Origin: Torreya grandis
Lineage: Eukaryota; Streptophyta; Pinopsida; Cupressales; Taxaceae
Length of the DNA stretch: 64,000 nucleotides
Reading direction: 5' to 3'
Assembly (NCBI GenBank): GCA_037957365.1
Contig: JARHVA010000593.1
Coordinates: forward strand, 513,501 to 577,500
Shown here one piece after another: positions 10,461 to 24,053 of this stretch (within the stretch, counting starts at the first letter, position 1; every line of letters starts with the position of its first letter). Under the pieces are notes generated by a model, which ran no database searches, had not been told where the DNA came from, and saw nothing but the letters and a program-made list of their open reading frames with translations. Both the position numbers and the translations under genes were made by a program.

Positions 10461-11069
10461 ATACATTATTAGAAAATCTAGACATATTTTTATTAGAATT
10501 TGATATCCTCTATAGAAGTTATGACTAAAATTAAAACTTTTTCCAGCCACCCTCAAAGACTCATCACTTTGCAAGTTCATGGGACTAGGTAGTAATTCAA
10601 CCCACACTTGGGAGGACATGAAAAATAAATTTTTGGCTAAGTATCAAGAATATGGATGAGGAAAAAACTATAGAAGAAATGACATCTTCAGAATGACTCA
10701 AGAAGGGGAAAAAACTTTTGAAGACTATGTTGAATGGTTCATGTTCAATATACAAAAATTCAAGCAAAGTACACTAAGAGAAGAGCCTCTAAAACTCATC
10801 TTCTTGAAAGGAGTCAGAGAATATAGGTAGAATCCTTGGACCTAATGAGTGGGGGAAATATCTCTCACCTACCATTCAAAAACATCAAAGAGTTAATCAA
10901 TAATTATTCTAGGTCTACTGTAAATAAAGTCAAGGGTAGCAAGCTTCCACTAGTAGCTGCAAGTGGCCTATCAAAATTTGAAGTTAGTAACCTGTTACAA
11001 GACATGAAACAGGATATCATTAGTCACTTGGCCACCCAACTAGATAGTCTACATTCAAAGCAAAAGTAA
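10461..11069 (+). pseudogene. Ty3/gypsy gag core (Retrotrans_gag), disrupted
   Basis: This would encode the capsid domain. Across two frames with stops the family pattern is readable: FLLEFDILYRSYD (about 10485), FFQPPSKTHHFASS, then TWEDMKNKFLAKYQEYG, FRMTQEGEKTFEDYVEWF and LKLIFLKGVRE (10606-10825). The last frame (about 10836-11069) holds NIKELINNYSRSTVNK and LSKFEVSNLLQDMKQDIISHLATQLDSL, which matches the helix region before the zinc knuckle in plant gypsy gag. A degenerate knuckle CPYCKKKIDYRCHE follows near 11098-11140. The identification rests on motif order and should be sound at superfamily level; the lineage (Athila/Tat-like, from the tRNA-Asp PBS) is inference. Confidence 0.82.
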
Positions 11070-11140
11070 GAAGCCTTGGTTCAAGTTTTGACCATCTATT
11101 GTCCATATTGTAAGAAGAAGATAGATTATAGGTGTCATGA

Positions 11141-12150
11141 AGTTTGGGCTAAATTAGTTAATATCATAACTGAAGAACTAGAAACAATAAATCTAAATGT
11201 TATAAGAGGAGATGGGGAATATTTTTTTTATATATCATAAAAAAGGCATGGATTCAATGACCATCTTATCCAGGTATGGTATAAAATCCACCATTTGTAA
11301 ATTCTACCTCCTTTAATTCATAATTTACAAATACTACTCCCAATTTAACTAGTTAATGGATGAACATCGCACCTCCTAATTCTAGCTGGCAGACACCTCA
11401 AACAAGCTACCCTACCACCTCCTGAAAACCTCCATAAAATTTATCCCCACCTTGGATATAATCTTGGCAACTACCCCAAGGCTCACCCTTCACAAACTAG
11501 TGGTATCAGCCTTGGAGACCCAATCAACCCTTAGGAAACCATCAAGGAAAATTCCCTCCACAACAACAACAACCTCTTGCTCTTATGCCCATTACACAAG
11601 CCTCACCCAAGCATAACTATCTCCCTACCCAACCCATGTAAAATCCTACAAATAAGTCAATGCAACTGACATCTAGTACTGAACCTATTCGGTACCCAGC
11701 ATACATGGTGAACATCCATAAAGTTCACCTACATTCAAGGAAAATTATACCACCTCCAACCCAACCAATAATAATAGAGTTAGATCAAGAAATTTTAGAA
11801 GATCATGCTAATTCACCTTCACCACCATAAGAACTCTTTGAACCAATAAATAAATCTATTGATGAAACATCCCCACCATTTCTATAATGTCTTAGCTTTC
11901 AATGCCATGCAATTGAGTTTGAATTTGATTTCATAGGACAAATAAAGAATCTCTATGTTAAAAATTTTCTCTTCCAGGCCATCAAGGATGTGTCCATATA
12001 TTCTAAAGTTTTTAGATACTTATGTCTACATAAACCTAGAAGAAAGAAGAAGTATCCCAATATAGTGCATGTGATTGGTTAGCTGGTAAACATTATGCTA
12101 GGAAACACCCTGCCAAAAAAAATTCAAATCCAAGATGCCTAGTAGTAATA
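11141..12150 (+). other. Gypsy gag-protease linker, Pro/Thr-rich in one frame
   Basis: Decayed sequence between the knuckle and the protease. The plus frames are rich in Pro, Asn and Gln codons ('ccacaacaacaacaacc' near 11556) with frequent stops. There is no recognised domain. Confidence 0.5.
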
Positions 12151-12159
12151 GTCCAGATC

Positions 12160-12550
12160 CATGACCAATAACTACCTAATATATTGATAGACTTGAGGGC
12201 TACAATAAATGTAATGAAAACTAAAACCATGAATAATTTATATTCAAATAATATTTGTCCTACGTCTACAATGCTATAAATGGATAATAGGTCTATAGTC
12301 TGATTAGGAGTCATTAAAGATCTTGTCATTACTATAGATTCTTAGGAGTATCCTATAGATTTCATTATGCTACAACCAAAGTCTAATTTGGGTAGGTACC
12401 CTCTTATCTTAGAATGACCTTGGATTACTACAGTTGATGTCTTCATCAGTTGTAGATTAGGTAACATGTTGATATCTAATGGTAACCACACTAACAAGTT
12501 GGTCTTCTATCCTCTAGCACAGTTGGCATTGGCACCAGAGCATACATTAT
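12160..12550 (+). pseudogene. Ty3/gypsy aspartic protease, decayed
   Basis: Polyprotein-processing protease. The active-site region reads ILIDLRATINVM at about 12181, where functional relatives have Leu-Ile-Asp-Leu-Gly-Ala. The key Gly is changed to Arg (GGG to AGG) but the Asp is kept. Further matches are PTSTML, VITID, then NLGRYPLILE-stop-PWITT (relatives: LGRPFL/W..T near the second Gly) and NKLVFYPLAQ. Several stops (TAA, TGA, TAG) interrupt it. With the gag core upstream and the pol start downstream it confirms a gypsy element in plus orientation. Confidence 0.75.
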
Positions 12551-12889
12551 AGGTTGAAGAAGATGAGGCATACTGACTTCCCTAGATTTCTTTATTCACC
12601 ATAAACCATGCATGTACCTTGGTTGATCAAGAATAAGATACAATTCTCTCTAATGCTCTCCAAAATAATTACCAAACTCATTTTATAGATCTTAACCACC
12701 TACAATGTGTTGAGTGCCCATTTTCTAGCCTCTAAGAAGAAGATAATTTTAATGCGTCTATAAAAAAAATATTCTACCAGCTACTACCTAATAGCTATAG
12801 CCAAACTAGATCCATTAGCAATATATAAATGATGAAAGCACTCTCATATCAAATTGAAATCTCTCAAAAAAAACATTACTTATTAATAG

Positions 12890-13000
12890 CAAGTTAGAGT
12901 CAAATGAGGAAAAGTGCCTAGTTAACATATTACATGGACACCAACATGATTCTGCATGGGATTATGAGGATATGCAAAGAATCAGCCTAAAAACATGCAC
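12890..13000 (+). pseudogene. Start of gypsy pol (RT N-terminal lead-in), truncated
   Basis: The frame CLVNILHGHQHDSAWDYED followed by MQRISLKTC resembles the segment just before reverse transcriptase in plant gypsy pol, where relatives read '..hk..FAWdYedMpGi.p..c.H'. It ends abruptly near 13000, where the sequence switches to the internal region of a minus-strand array. The RT, RNase H and integrase of this gypsy element are absent from the window. Confidence 0.6.
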
Positions 13001-15575
13001 AAATATAAAGTTAGACTTCTCTGATCCTTGGACTTGAAAAACTACTCACAAAGCTTAGAAATCTCCCCCTATCATCAATCTCCATCTCATGCCATTTGTT
13101 CTTTGATATACATCAATCAAAACTTGGGATTTTTTTATCCTTAGACCTATCTATCTATAGAAATCACAATATTTCTTTACTCATGCATGAAGATTCAATA
13201 CCTTGTCAAAACATATGACTTGGTTTGATCAAGTCATCATATTAATCTTCTTGAATTCACAACTATAGTATACTTCTTCATACTTCCACCATGACTAGAA
13301 TATCTCACATATGTTCCCCCTTACATCATAAATAGCTCTTCAAACTATCTAATTTAGCTCCCTCTAACTCTATGTCATATACAAATTGTAATCTACATAA
13401 CTCTAAGACCTTCTTCATGATATCAAATATAAGACATCACATTCTCCTCATACTCCATATCAACCTTGTCTTCAGTATTCATTATTTGATCAATCGATTT
13501 AAGCAATTGACAAGATCTTATCTTTAGGACTAAAAACCTTGAACACACCTTAATCACTATTTAATAATATCAACATACCTTTATATGAAATAAAATATAT
13601 TGATAACTCACCATCCTTGATCAAACACTTGGAAGCCTCCATTCTCATTACTATGATCAGAACCAACATCTTCATTCTTTACCATTTGACCAACTAGACC
13701 ATATTTTAGATTTTATCAAAACTTTGAATTTGGGATCACTATTTATGATAATATCTTATCATGTCCTTCCATAGTAAACCAACAATATTCTTATGATATT
13801 TCTTATCTTGCAACATCAACCAAATCTCAAATGGTATCCACCATGCTTCTTCTTGCTTTTTAAGTGTCTCTTTGAAGACTAGATAGAGACACCCTAGCCC
13901 AAAATTTCCTATAACAATGTGAAACTAGGAGTTTCCCACAACTCCTCATATTCCTTGTCCTCCTTGGTCATCTGATACTAATAGTTCTTCTTCTTCTTAG
14001 GCTTAAGATAAGCAACATGCTCATCTACTAAAATATTCTCCTTTCTTTAAGAATGAATTGACAATACATGGAGATAACAAATATTCATGACATACCTTTT
14101 CATCTAAAGAAAGAACCTTATCACTAGGCATTGACAACTAATGTTCTATACTTGAAACATGCTCAACAACAATAGTATTTTCACTTATATTCATACCTAC
14201 CTCAAAACTAGTATCAATTGGCACCTTGTTATTCTCTTTGAGCTCAACTTGAACTAACTTTTTATTCTCCTTTTCTATCTAGATAGATGACACATTCTCT
14301 TAGAATTCCTAAACCTTCTTCATATTTTATTCCTTTTTTGATTTAGTAGGTATTCCACCTTGATCTTTCAGCTCAACTAAATTAGTTTTCTTAGTCTTCA
14401 TTTCCTTAGGATTCCATACCAATGATTGACCCTTTTTTATCACATTAGGATGTCCATGCACCTTCTTATGACTTGAAATATTGATTAAAAAATATCTTTT
14501 ATTATGACCAAATTGATGACATATGAAACAAATAACATCATTCATACTTTCTACATGATGAATATTATGAATCTCAATAAACATACCATCTTATCTCTTA
14601 GGTTCATTATGCTCAAGCTTAGGAATCCATACCTGGATTAGTCCTTTACCATGCATTCTAGGGTAGAATCTAGAAATATGTCCCATGTCATTAAAATTAT
14701 AGTAGACTACATTATCCATACCTCTAGTTGACCAGTTACTCTTCCTTCTATAGTTTCTTTCCTTATGACCAAACCTATGACAAGCATAATAATTACCATT
14801 AAAATATATTTCATACCTCATGGAACTTGGCTTCTTGATGGATATTTTCTTGTTGATCTTGGTGCTTGCATCCTTCTTGTCTTGAGATATCCTCTCTTAC
14901 TCTTTCTCATTCTTGTTTACCTTGAAAACAAATTGTTCATACTCAACCTTCAATGAATCTAACTTGATCTTCAATTGAACACTCTCATCCTCTTTAGCTC
15001 GCATACTTGAACTTATAGCCTCTAACTAAATTTTGAGATCTTGGATAGTCTCCTTATCCCTCTTAGCTTCTTTATCCATGTAATCCTTCAATATACATGC
15101 TTGATATTAAATAATCTTTAAAGAATCAATATTGGAATTTAACTAATCATGTCCACCTTGCTTTGAACTCAAATTGGCATTTGTCTCTTCTAACTAAGTC
15201 TTTAGATGTCTGCATTCTTCCTTTTTTGAACTTAGATTTGTCTTTGTAACCCTTCATTGATCCTTAAGGTCATGCATGGTCATCTTATCTTATTTGACTA
15301 TATCACTTTATCTCTCAAACTTGGTTTGAAGATGACTTATCATTTCACTATGTTTCATGATCTATTCATTAAACTCCTCACACCTCATCTTATGATCATC
15401 ATCCTTAGAATTAGAATTACTATTCCTAGTCTCAATATGACTAATCTATTCTTCAATACTTTTGACCATTGATCTCAACTCAGGATTTTATTTCCTCAAC
15501 TACTTAGCCATCTTTGTACCTTAGATCACCTTCAAGTGGTTAAACTTGCAAATAAGGTCCTACTATGATACCAAT
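12995..15575 (-). pseudogene. Coiled-coil/zinc-knuckle ORF of pol-less array (minus), internal unit 1
   Basis: Read on the minus strand from a start at 15511 (MAKxLRK, same as the unit-2 start at 21059). The first ~650 bp encode a Lys/Glu-rich, probably coiled-coil region with stops. CCHC-like knuckles follow: CHRFGHKERNYRRK and YYNFNDMGHISRFYPRM (14591-14821), then CFICHQFGHNKRYFL (14327-14584). All have lost some ligands. The same order of coil and knuckles is found in the C-terminal half of the gag ORFs at 51.5-53.6 kb, so this is most likely a nucleocapsid-like remnant without the capsid domain. There is no protease, integrase or RT. The left end near 13000 lacks the ~200 bp and the polypurine tract seen in unit 2, so unit 1 is truncated. 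Confidence 0.65.
15560..15573 (-). promoter_or_regulatory. PBS of internal unit 1 (tRNA-Met type)
   Basis: The minus strand reads TGGTATCATAG immediately inside the LTR end. It differs from TGGTATCAGAG by one base. Confidence 0.75.
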
Positions 15576-18299
15576 TGTTAAATGTACAATCACTAAGAGT
15601 GGGGGTGAATTAGTGACAAAAGATAATATAATTAAATTCCCAACTCTTAAACAATTATCATACCTCAATTTGATCAAGCAACATAATCAAAATTTCACAT
15701 ACATCCAAAGCATACATAATATCATACATCACATGATCACATCATATATGTAGGAAACCCTCTTGGGAGATAAAACTCACTAAACAATACAATATGGATT
15801 ACAATCCTATAAAACAAGATCCAATATATATACCAACTAATTAAGGAACACCCATCCCTTAGTTTAGTGAGACACCAATCCCATAAAGAGTTACTACCCT
15901 CATCTAGCTAAGCACCCACAATAGTTAGACCTTTGGTAAGATTTACCTTGAAAGGAGGAACTAACTCCATAGGCAAGAAAGCACCTACTTAGCTACCTAA
16001 ATAGATCACCTTGAACACCTATTAATTATTTTCAAATGATGATCGCATTTGTCTTCATTTTTCACCTCCAATCTCTCTCAATCTACCTCTAGGGCTAACT
16101 TGCTCAAACTACCTTTTTTAGGATCATTAGGTATAATGACCTATGTGTCTTCCTACATCAACTTAATCATATAAACATGTCTAATATTTTTCACACTCTA
16201 ATGGTCTTAACTAACCTATACCTTCTCTTTTAAAGATACTCTACTTTGCTTCAATCCACACTTGCACAACTACTCAACTCTACACTCCCAAGTCTTGAAA
16301 CCATCACATTTACTTTCACTCTTTATAGAGTCTTCATTAATATTATCTTCTTGGTCAGTCATAAGACTTTCATTAACCCTTAATACTTATAACACACTAA
16401 TACATAACTAAAATCCATTCTCATAGGTTGGTCATCACCTCATTAGCCCCAAACCACCATTAGGTCTTGGTGAGACCTAAAACAATTAGGCCTTCATATT
16501 CACACATTATATGTGAGACTAATTACACCACCTTAATCCTTTAAAAATGATTCTAACACATCAAACATGTATCCAATATACCATTTATAAATCCCTCAAG
16601 GTTCCATTCCACCTAGAATGTCAACTTAACACTTGAACCTACCAATTAGGTCTCCTTGCTCTTTAGGCCTTCATACACATAAAATGTAATCTCAAACATC
16701 TAAAGAAACTACTCAAATATTTTACATGTCCATATGATTATATCACATGTTTGAACCCTTCAATACCTTTGTAACACCTCCATTTGCTTTAAACACTTCA
16801 AAACAAGCTCTAAGCACTTAAATCAACTCTCTCAAAATGACCACTAAGATAGGGCATATACAATCACACTATTTTGACTCTCCATATCTGATTAGGGTAA
16901 TATCATGACAATAAATGCCTTCTCATAATAATTAGATACTTATATAACATTCCATACTCATTTGCTTCTTCAATTCTACTCAAAACACCTTCAACTCACT
17001 CTTGCAGCATGGTCACTCAATCTACCAATACATTCAATAAACATGTTCAAATTCTAAGCCTTTGTTCACTTTGAATATGGGTTTTTAAAACTTAAAAAAT
17101 CCATATAGATAGTCCTCATGGTGTATATAAAACTATCCAATAGTTATTTCATCTTGAAACATCAAAATACTATCAATAATAACTCAATTATCCTTCTCAG
17201 GTCACTTGCATAACATGTTCAAACACATAATCAAATTTAGAGCTCAATGTTTTTGACTTTACAAACATTCAAACCTCATAACTAGATTATATGGATGTGC
17301 CTTGAATCCTTTTAAAAAATTTATTTTTACTTCATCAATAAATTCATCTTGGATCAAAATATATATCTTAAAAACTATAGACTAGTTTTCCCTCGTTAAT
17401 TTGAATATTCAAATTCCAACGGTCACTGTGTTAATGCTAAAATTCAGACACCTTGTCATCATCTCATGCTCCCTATAAAATTATAACAAATACACACCAT
17501 TTATCTCATAAAAATTATATGTTCTTTAAATCTTTAATGCTCTCTGTCAATCTTTGTCATAGGCATCCATGATTAAGACACTTGGCACCCTCATGTGCCT
17601 TCTACGTATATTGACTATTTGACTCCAATGAACTTCCACCACTTGGAAACCCTACATATATTCTAATCATCCTTTGACATATTGACTAAATATGTACTAT
17701 TGTATCATGACTAACAAGATCATGTACTCCATTATATTATTATCTAGTCATATTAAATGCTTGTCATTGATCTTAGATCTGATTGAGTGCTCATCATTAG
17801 ATCTATCTAGATTATTTGAGCCCAGACATAAACATAGTTAAACTTGATGGTCTCTAGCCCATCACAGTCTACAATAACAACTTTTAAGTTTTATAAATTG
17901 ATCTAGAAAACACTTTAAGAGTCCAAATCCTTAGGGTACCTTCTTGGCACTATAAACAACATTTCCATGAAAACCTTTGACCACTTTTGACTTTTTGAGT
18001 ACCTAAAAATAAATGAAAAAAATTTCTAGTTCATTCATATTTGCATGATGTGTAGTGATGTTATAAATTATTTTAAGCTAGAAGATGCATGTTTCTCTTT
18101 ATAAATGATCAATTGACAAACCATAATTTTACCAAGATATCTATGGATGCCTCATAACTTCTTTTTTGTCAATACAGACCTACACATGTACCATATATTC
18201 TCTAAGATATCAAACACAAATTCTTTGGCATTCATGTACTATTATCCCATGTTATCTTTGACATCAATGACAACCTAACATCAATGACCATTCTCAACA
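15576..18299 (-). repeat. Large LTR (2.72 kb) of the minus-strand array
   Basis: It starts on the minus strand at 18299 with TGTTGAGAATGG and ends near 15576 just before a tRNA-Met-type PBS. It is preceded by the polypurine tract at 18300-18314. It aligns along its length with the split LTR 21124-22849 plus 41151-42134 (for example 'gatcaaaa...tccaacggtcactgtg' at 17340-17430 and 41200-41275). The U5-like part carries the 'cctaagagggtttccc'-type segment shared with the right-hand array LTRs. Confidence 0.85.
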
Positions 18300-18314
18300 A
18301 TCTCCCCCTTTTTC
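18300..18314 (-). promoter_or_regulatory. Polypurine tract of internal unit 2
   Basis: The minus strand reads gaaaaagggggagat directly against the LTR start at 18299. It is intact. Confidence 0.88.
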
Positions 18315-21123
18315 ATTGATGGCAAAACACCCTCAGAATGACTTCTTTTGAAAAATGACTTCCTTCTAATCTTTCTCCCCCCTTGACATTAATGATAAAG
18401 GGTCTCTTCCTTAGCATTCCAATAATCATTCCTCAACATCATATATGTATTCAAATACTATTTAAGATGATCAACATACTTACATACTTTCAAGCATATG
18501 AATCAATTGCTCCCCCTTTGATATGCACCAATATGAAGTTGGACTTCTCTAATCCTTAGACCTGAAAAACTAATCATAGAGCTTAGAAATCTCCCCCTAT
18601 AATCAATATCCATCTCATGTCATTTTTTATTTGACATACATCAATAAAAATTGGGTTTTTTTATCCTTGGACCTGTCTATCTACATAACTCACAATCTTT
18701 CTTTGCTCATGCATGAAGATTCAATACCCTGTCAAAACATATGACTTGGTTTAATCAAGTCATCATATTAATATTCTTGAATTCACAACTATAGAAAACT
18801 TATTCATACTTTCATCATGATTGGAATATCTCACATATGTTCCCCCTTACATCATGCATAACTCTTCAATCCTTTCAAACTATCTGAGTTAGCTCCCTCT
18901 AACTCTTTGACATACACAACTTGTAATATACATAACTCTGAGACCTTCTTCATGATATCAAAGATAAGACATCACATTCTCCTCATACTCCATATCAACC
19001 TTGTCTTCAATCTTCATTATTTGATCAATTAATTTAATAAATTGACAAGATCTTATCTTTAGGACTAAAAACCCTAAACACACCTTGAGCACATTTTAAT
19101 AAGATCAATATACCTTTCTATGTAATATAATATATTAATAACTCATCATCCTTGATCAGACACTTATAAACCTCCATTCTCTACCTACAAACCTTCAGAA
19201 CCAACATCTTCAGTCTTTGCCATTTGACTAACTAGACCATCCTTTATATTTGATCAAAACTTTGACTTTAAGATCATTGTTTATGATAATATATTATCAT
19301 GTCCTTACATAGTAAACCAACACATCTTATTATGACCTTTTTTTCCTATAACATCAACCAAATCTCAATTGGTATCCACCATGCTTCCTCTTGCTTGTTA
19401 AGTGTCTCCTTGAAACCTTGATAGAGACACCCTGACCCACATGTCCTAAAACAATGTGAAACCAGGAGTTGCCCACAACTCCTCATATTCCTTCTCCTCC
19501 TTGGTCATTTTATATTGATAGTTCTTCTTATTCTTCTTAGGATTAAGAGAATTAATATGCTCATCCACTACAATATTCTCCTTTATTTAAGAATGAATTG
19601 AAAATACATGACTATAACAAATATTCATGACATAACTTTTCATCTAAATAAATAAACTCATCACTAGGCATTGATAACTGATGTTATATGCATGAAACAC
19701 GCTAAAAAATAATAGGATGTTCACTTATATTCATACCTACCTCAAAATTAGTCTCAAACGACACCTTGTTCTTCTCTTTTAGTTCAACTTATGTTGACTT
19801 TTGATTCTCCTTTTATATCTAAATAGATGACACATTATCTTAGCATTCTTGAACCTTCTTCATATATGATTCCTCTTTTGCTTTAGCAGGTAGTCCACCT
19901 TGATCTTTCAGCTCAATTGAATTAGTTTTCTTGGTCTTCATTTCCTTAGGATTCCATACCAAGGATTGACACTTTTTTAGCACATTAGGATGTCCATGCA
20001 CCTTCTTATGACTTGAGAGATGGCTTAAACAATATCTTATAATATTACCAACTTGATGACAACTAAAAAAATAACATCATTCATACCTTCTACTTGATGA
20101 ATATTATGAATCTCAATAAACATACCATCTTATCTCTTAGGTTCATTATGCTCAAGCTTAACTATCTTAGGTATCCATACCTATGTTAGTATTTTACCAT
20201 GAATTTTAGGATAAAATCTAGCAATATGTCCCATGTCATGACAATTATAGTATAGTACATTATACATACCTCTAGCTAATCAGTTTCTCTTTCTTTTAAA
20301 ATTTATTGACTTATGACCAAACTTGTGATAAGCATAACAATGACCATTAAAATATCTTTCATACCTCATGGAACTTGGCTTCCTAATAGATATTTTATTT
20401 TTGATCTTGATGCTTGCATCCTTCTTAACTTGAGTTGGCCTTTCTTACTCTTTCTCATTCTTGTTTACCTTGAAAATAAATTGATCATGCTCAACCTTTA
20501 ATGAATCTAGATTGATATTCAACTAAACGTTCTCATCCTTTTTACCTCTCATACTTGAACTTATAGCCTCTAACTAAATTATGAGATCTTGGATAGTCTC
20601 CTTATCCCTCTTAGCTTCTTTATCCATATAAGCCTTCAATATACATGCTTTATATTCAATAATCTTTATATAATTAATATTGGAATTCAAATCATCATTC
20701 TCACCTTACTTTAAACTCAACTTGGAATTTATCTCTTCTAACTGAGTCTTGAGATGTCTACATTCTTCCTATTTTGCACTCAAATTTGTCTTTGTAACCC
20801 TTAATTGATCCACAAGGTATTACATGATCATATTGTATTATTTGACTATATCACTTAATCTCTCAAACTTGATTTGAAGATGACTTATCATTTCACTATG
20901 TTTCATGATATGTTTGTTAAACTCTTCACACCTCATCTTATGATCATCATCCTTAGAATTAGAATTACTATTCTTAGTCTCAATATGACTAATCTATTCT
21001 TCAATAATTTTGACCATTGATCTCAACTCAATATTTTATTTCCTCAAATACTTAGCCATCTTTTTACCTTAAATCACCTTCAAGTGGTTAAACTTGAAAA
21101 TAAGGTCTTGCTATGATACTAAT
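18315..21123 (-). pseudogene. Coiled-coil/zinc-knuckle ORF of pol-less array (minus), internal unit 2
   Basis: The complete internal region (about 2.8 kb) of one array unit. The start is on the minus strand at 21059, some 50 bp after the PBS. The product begins with Lys/Glu/Asn-rich sequence (HLQIKFERLSDIVK, CRHLKTQLEEINSKLSLK), a likely coiled coil to about 20.45 kb. Knuckles follow: CYAYHKFGHKSINFKR (about 20.3 kb) and YYNCHDMGHIARFYPK (about 20.23 kb), the latter followed by VWIPKIVKLEHNEPKR. Gln codons are repeatedly turned to TAG/TAA. No capsid (UBN2) domain is visible between PBS and coil, unlike the plus-strand array. The rest to 18315 is decayed coding or untranslated sequence with no pol motifs. 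Confidence 0.68.
21111..21121 (-). promoter_or_regulatory. PBS of internal unit 2 (tRNA-Met type, decayed)
   Basis: The minus strand reads TAGTATCATAG, aligned with TGGTATCATAG of unit 1. It has one further G-to-A change. Confidence 0.65.
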
Positions 21124-22849
21124 TTTCAAAGGTACAATCACTGAGAGTTGGGGTGAATCAGTGACACAAGATAATCTAATTAAATTCCCAACTCTTAAAC
21201 ACTTAGCATACATAAATTTGATCAAGCAACATAATTAAAATTTCACATACATCCAAAGTTTACATAATATCATACATCACATGAACAAATCTTATATGTG
21301 GGAAACCCTCTTAGGGGATAAAACCCACTAAACCCTACAAGATGGACTAAAATCCTATAAAACAAGATCCAATATTTATACCAACACTAACTCATCAAGG
21401 AACACCCATCCCTTGGTTTAGTGAGACACCAATCCCACAAGGAACTACAACCCTCATCTAGCTGAGCACCCACAACAACTAGACCTTTGGTAAGATTTAC
21501 CTTGAAAGGAGAAACTAACCCCATAGACAAGAAAGCACCCACTCAGCTACCTGAATATATCACCTTGAACACCTATTACTTATTTTCAACTTATTATTAT
21601 CACATTTGTCTTCATTTTTCACCTCCAATCTCTCTCAAACTACTTATTTTAAGATCATTAGGTCTAATTACCTATGTGTCTTCCTACATCAACTTGATCA
21701 GATAAACATGTCTAATATTTTTCACATTATTATGGTCCTAACTAACCTATACCTTTTCTTTCAAAGGTAATCTTCTTTACTTCAATCCACACTTGCACAA
21801 CTACTCAACTCTACACTCCCAAATCTTGAAACCATCACCTTTGCTTTCACTCTTTATATAGTCTTAATGAATATTATCTTCTTGGTTAGACATAAGACTT
21901 TACTTAAACCTTAAGACTTATATAAAACTAAGTCATAACTCAAATCCATTCTCATAGGTTGGCCATTACCTCATTAGCCCCAAACCACCATTAGGTCTTG
22001 GTGAGACCTAAAACAATTAGGCCTTCATACTCACTCGTTATATGTGAGACTACTTGGACCACCTTCATCCTTTACCAATGCTTTAAACACATAAAACATG
22101 TATCCAATAGACCCTTTATAACTCTCTCAAGGTTCCATTCCACCTATAACACCAACTCAACACTTGAACCTACCAATTACGTCTCCTTGCTCTTTAGGCC
22201 TTCATACACATAAAATATAGTCTCAAACATCTTAAGAAACTACTCAAATATTTTACATATCCATATGATTAGATCACATAGGTGAACCCTTTAGAGACAT
22301 TTTCAACACATCCATGTGATTTATACACTTTAACATAAACTCTAATAAAAATCAACTCTCTCAAAATGCCCACTTAGACTATTCATATACGATCAAAATA
22401 TAATCAAGTTATTTTGACTCTCCATATCTAATCAGGGGAATATCATGATAATAAATGAATTTTCATAATCATTAGATAATTATATAACATTCCATACTCA
22501 TTTTCTTCAATTCTTCTTGAAACACCTTCAACTCACTCTTGCAACAAGGTCACTCAATTTGTCAGTACACTCAATAAACATAGTCAACTTATAAGATTTT
22601 GTTCACACTGAATATGGGTTGGTCAAACCTCAAAAATCCATACAGATAATCCTCATAGAGTATATAATAATATAATAGTTATTTCTTCTTGAAACATTAA
22701 AATAATATCAAGAACAACTTAATTATCTTTCTCAGGTCACTTGCAAAACATGTTCAAACACATAGTCAACTTTAGAGCTCAATATATTTAACTTTACAAA
22801 CATTCAAACCTTATAATAAATTATATGGATGTGCCTTGAATTTTTTTAC
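21124..22849 (-). repeat. Left part of split large LTR (minus-strand array)
   Basis: It matches 15576 to about 17310 of the intact LTR, then stops at 22849 inside 'gtgccttgaattttttTTTAC'. The remaining part resumes at 41151 beyond an 18.3-kb insertion. The final five bases TTTAC are one copy of the target duplication. Confidence 0.88.
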
Positions 22850-24036
22850 TATGATATAGGAATTTGACTCAAGAGAGGATGGTTAATATTGTGTTAGTTT
22901 CAAAATGAAAACAAAATGAAAGAAACACACTAACTAGCATAACATCTCTAGGCCTAAACACTAGGGAAAGCTTAGTTAATAAACATGAATAAAAAACAAA
23001 ACTAAAATTCAAAAGAAACCTTCTTTTACCTTTATTGGATACTCTAAAATTCTTGTTGTAGTGGCTTACTTATTTTTTGCTCATGAAGTCTTCATCAAAT
23101 GAGGCTTAGCTATCTCCTCTTCTCTTTGGCACCTTGTGGCTTTGGCTTGGCTTATGTGAAGCTTCTCTCAATATTTTGACATTATAACACTAATTGAAAT
23201 GGATTTTTGAATCATTTTTGCATTATAACTTTTCACCAAAATAGTTTCTAAATGATGTTTATGGCCTCGCTGTTTATAGATTTTTGCAAATAGCTAGAAT
23301 CAACTTAAACCAACCATCTCAGGATTGAGATATGTGGTTAAGGATTAATCCAATTATGTAATTAAAATTTATAAATAGCCTCATCAATATTTGGGATGAA
23401 GGAGTAATTTAGAGGCATGGATGGCATTGATGAGGCATGGGAGGCACAAATCTTGATATTTGTGGCATTTATGGCCTAGGGATATCTTTCCAAGAAATAA
23501 GGTCACCTGATGATGTAGATTTTCAATATTCATTTCCAAAAATAAGTATTCAACAAGTTTCCATAGAATTATTAATTAGGCTCTAATTTGGTTTAATTAT
23601 CTCTTAAGCATGATTAAGCACTTTGTGCACAACTTACTCAAATTGATTAGAATACCTTGTTATTAATCCAAAATTTGATTGGATTGGAATTAGAAGTCAA
23701 TGTTAGATGTGTTGGATCCATTATCCCATTTAGGATGTTACCAACACCAAATAACAAATTCACATGTCTTGTGCAATATATTTGATAGGAAATAGCAATC
23801 TAGATCACCCATGTGCAAAATTGGCATTTTGACTCGAAATGATTTGATCAAAGTTAGCTGGCATATAAATTGAATTGCCCCATTTAGTGATACCCTAGCC
23901 AAAATTGGTGCTTGAATATGTAAGTTTTAACTCATTTTATTTTATTTAGTGTTTTTAAGTTAAATTGTGTACTTTGATGGAAATTGGTTAAAAATCTTAG
24001 TTGAAGGTTATCAGTGGCCAAATTTAGGTGTCTATA
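22850..24036 (-). repeat. 3' LTR of outer minus element (1187 bp)
   Basis: It aligns with 39965-41150 at roughly 90% by eye. On the minus strand it begins TATAGACACC (mutated from TGTAGACACC) at 24036. Its TATA position (23271-23278) reads tgtttata, a decayed TATTTATA complement. Confidence 0.9.
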
Positions 24037-24053
24037 GTTTGCCCCTATTTAAG
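24037..24053 (-). promoter_or_regulatory. Polypurine tract of outer element
   Basis: The minus strand reads cttaaataggggcaaac next to the LTR start. The plus-strand copy has the same 'aaataggggcaa' before its LTR at 38031. Confidence 0.75.

Noticed and set aside
12093..12329. Minus frame of 78 codons with hydrophobic stretches
   Set aside because: Lies opposite the gypsy protease; hydrophobicity comes from AT-rich antisense codons.
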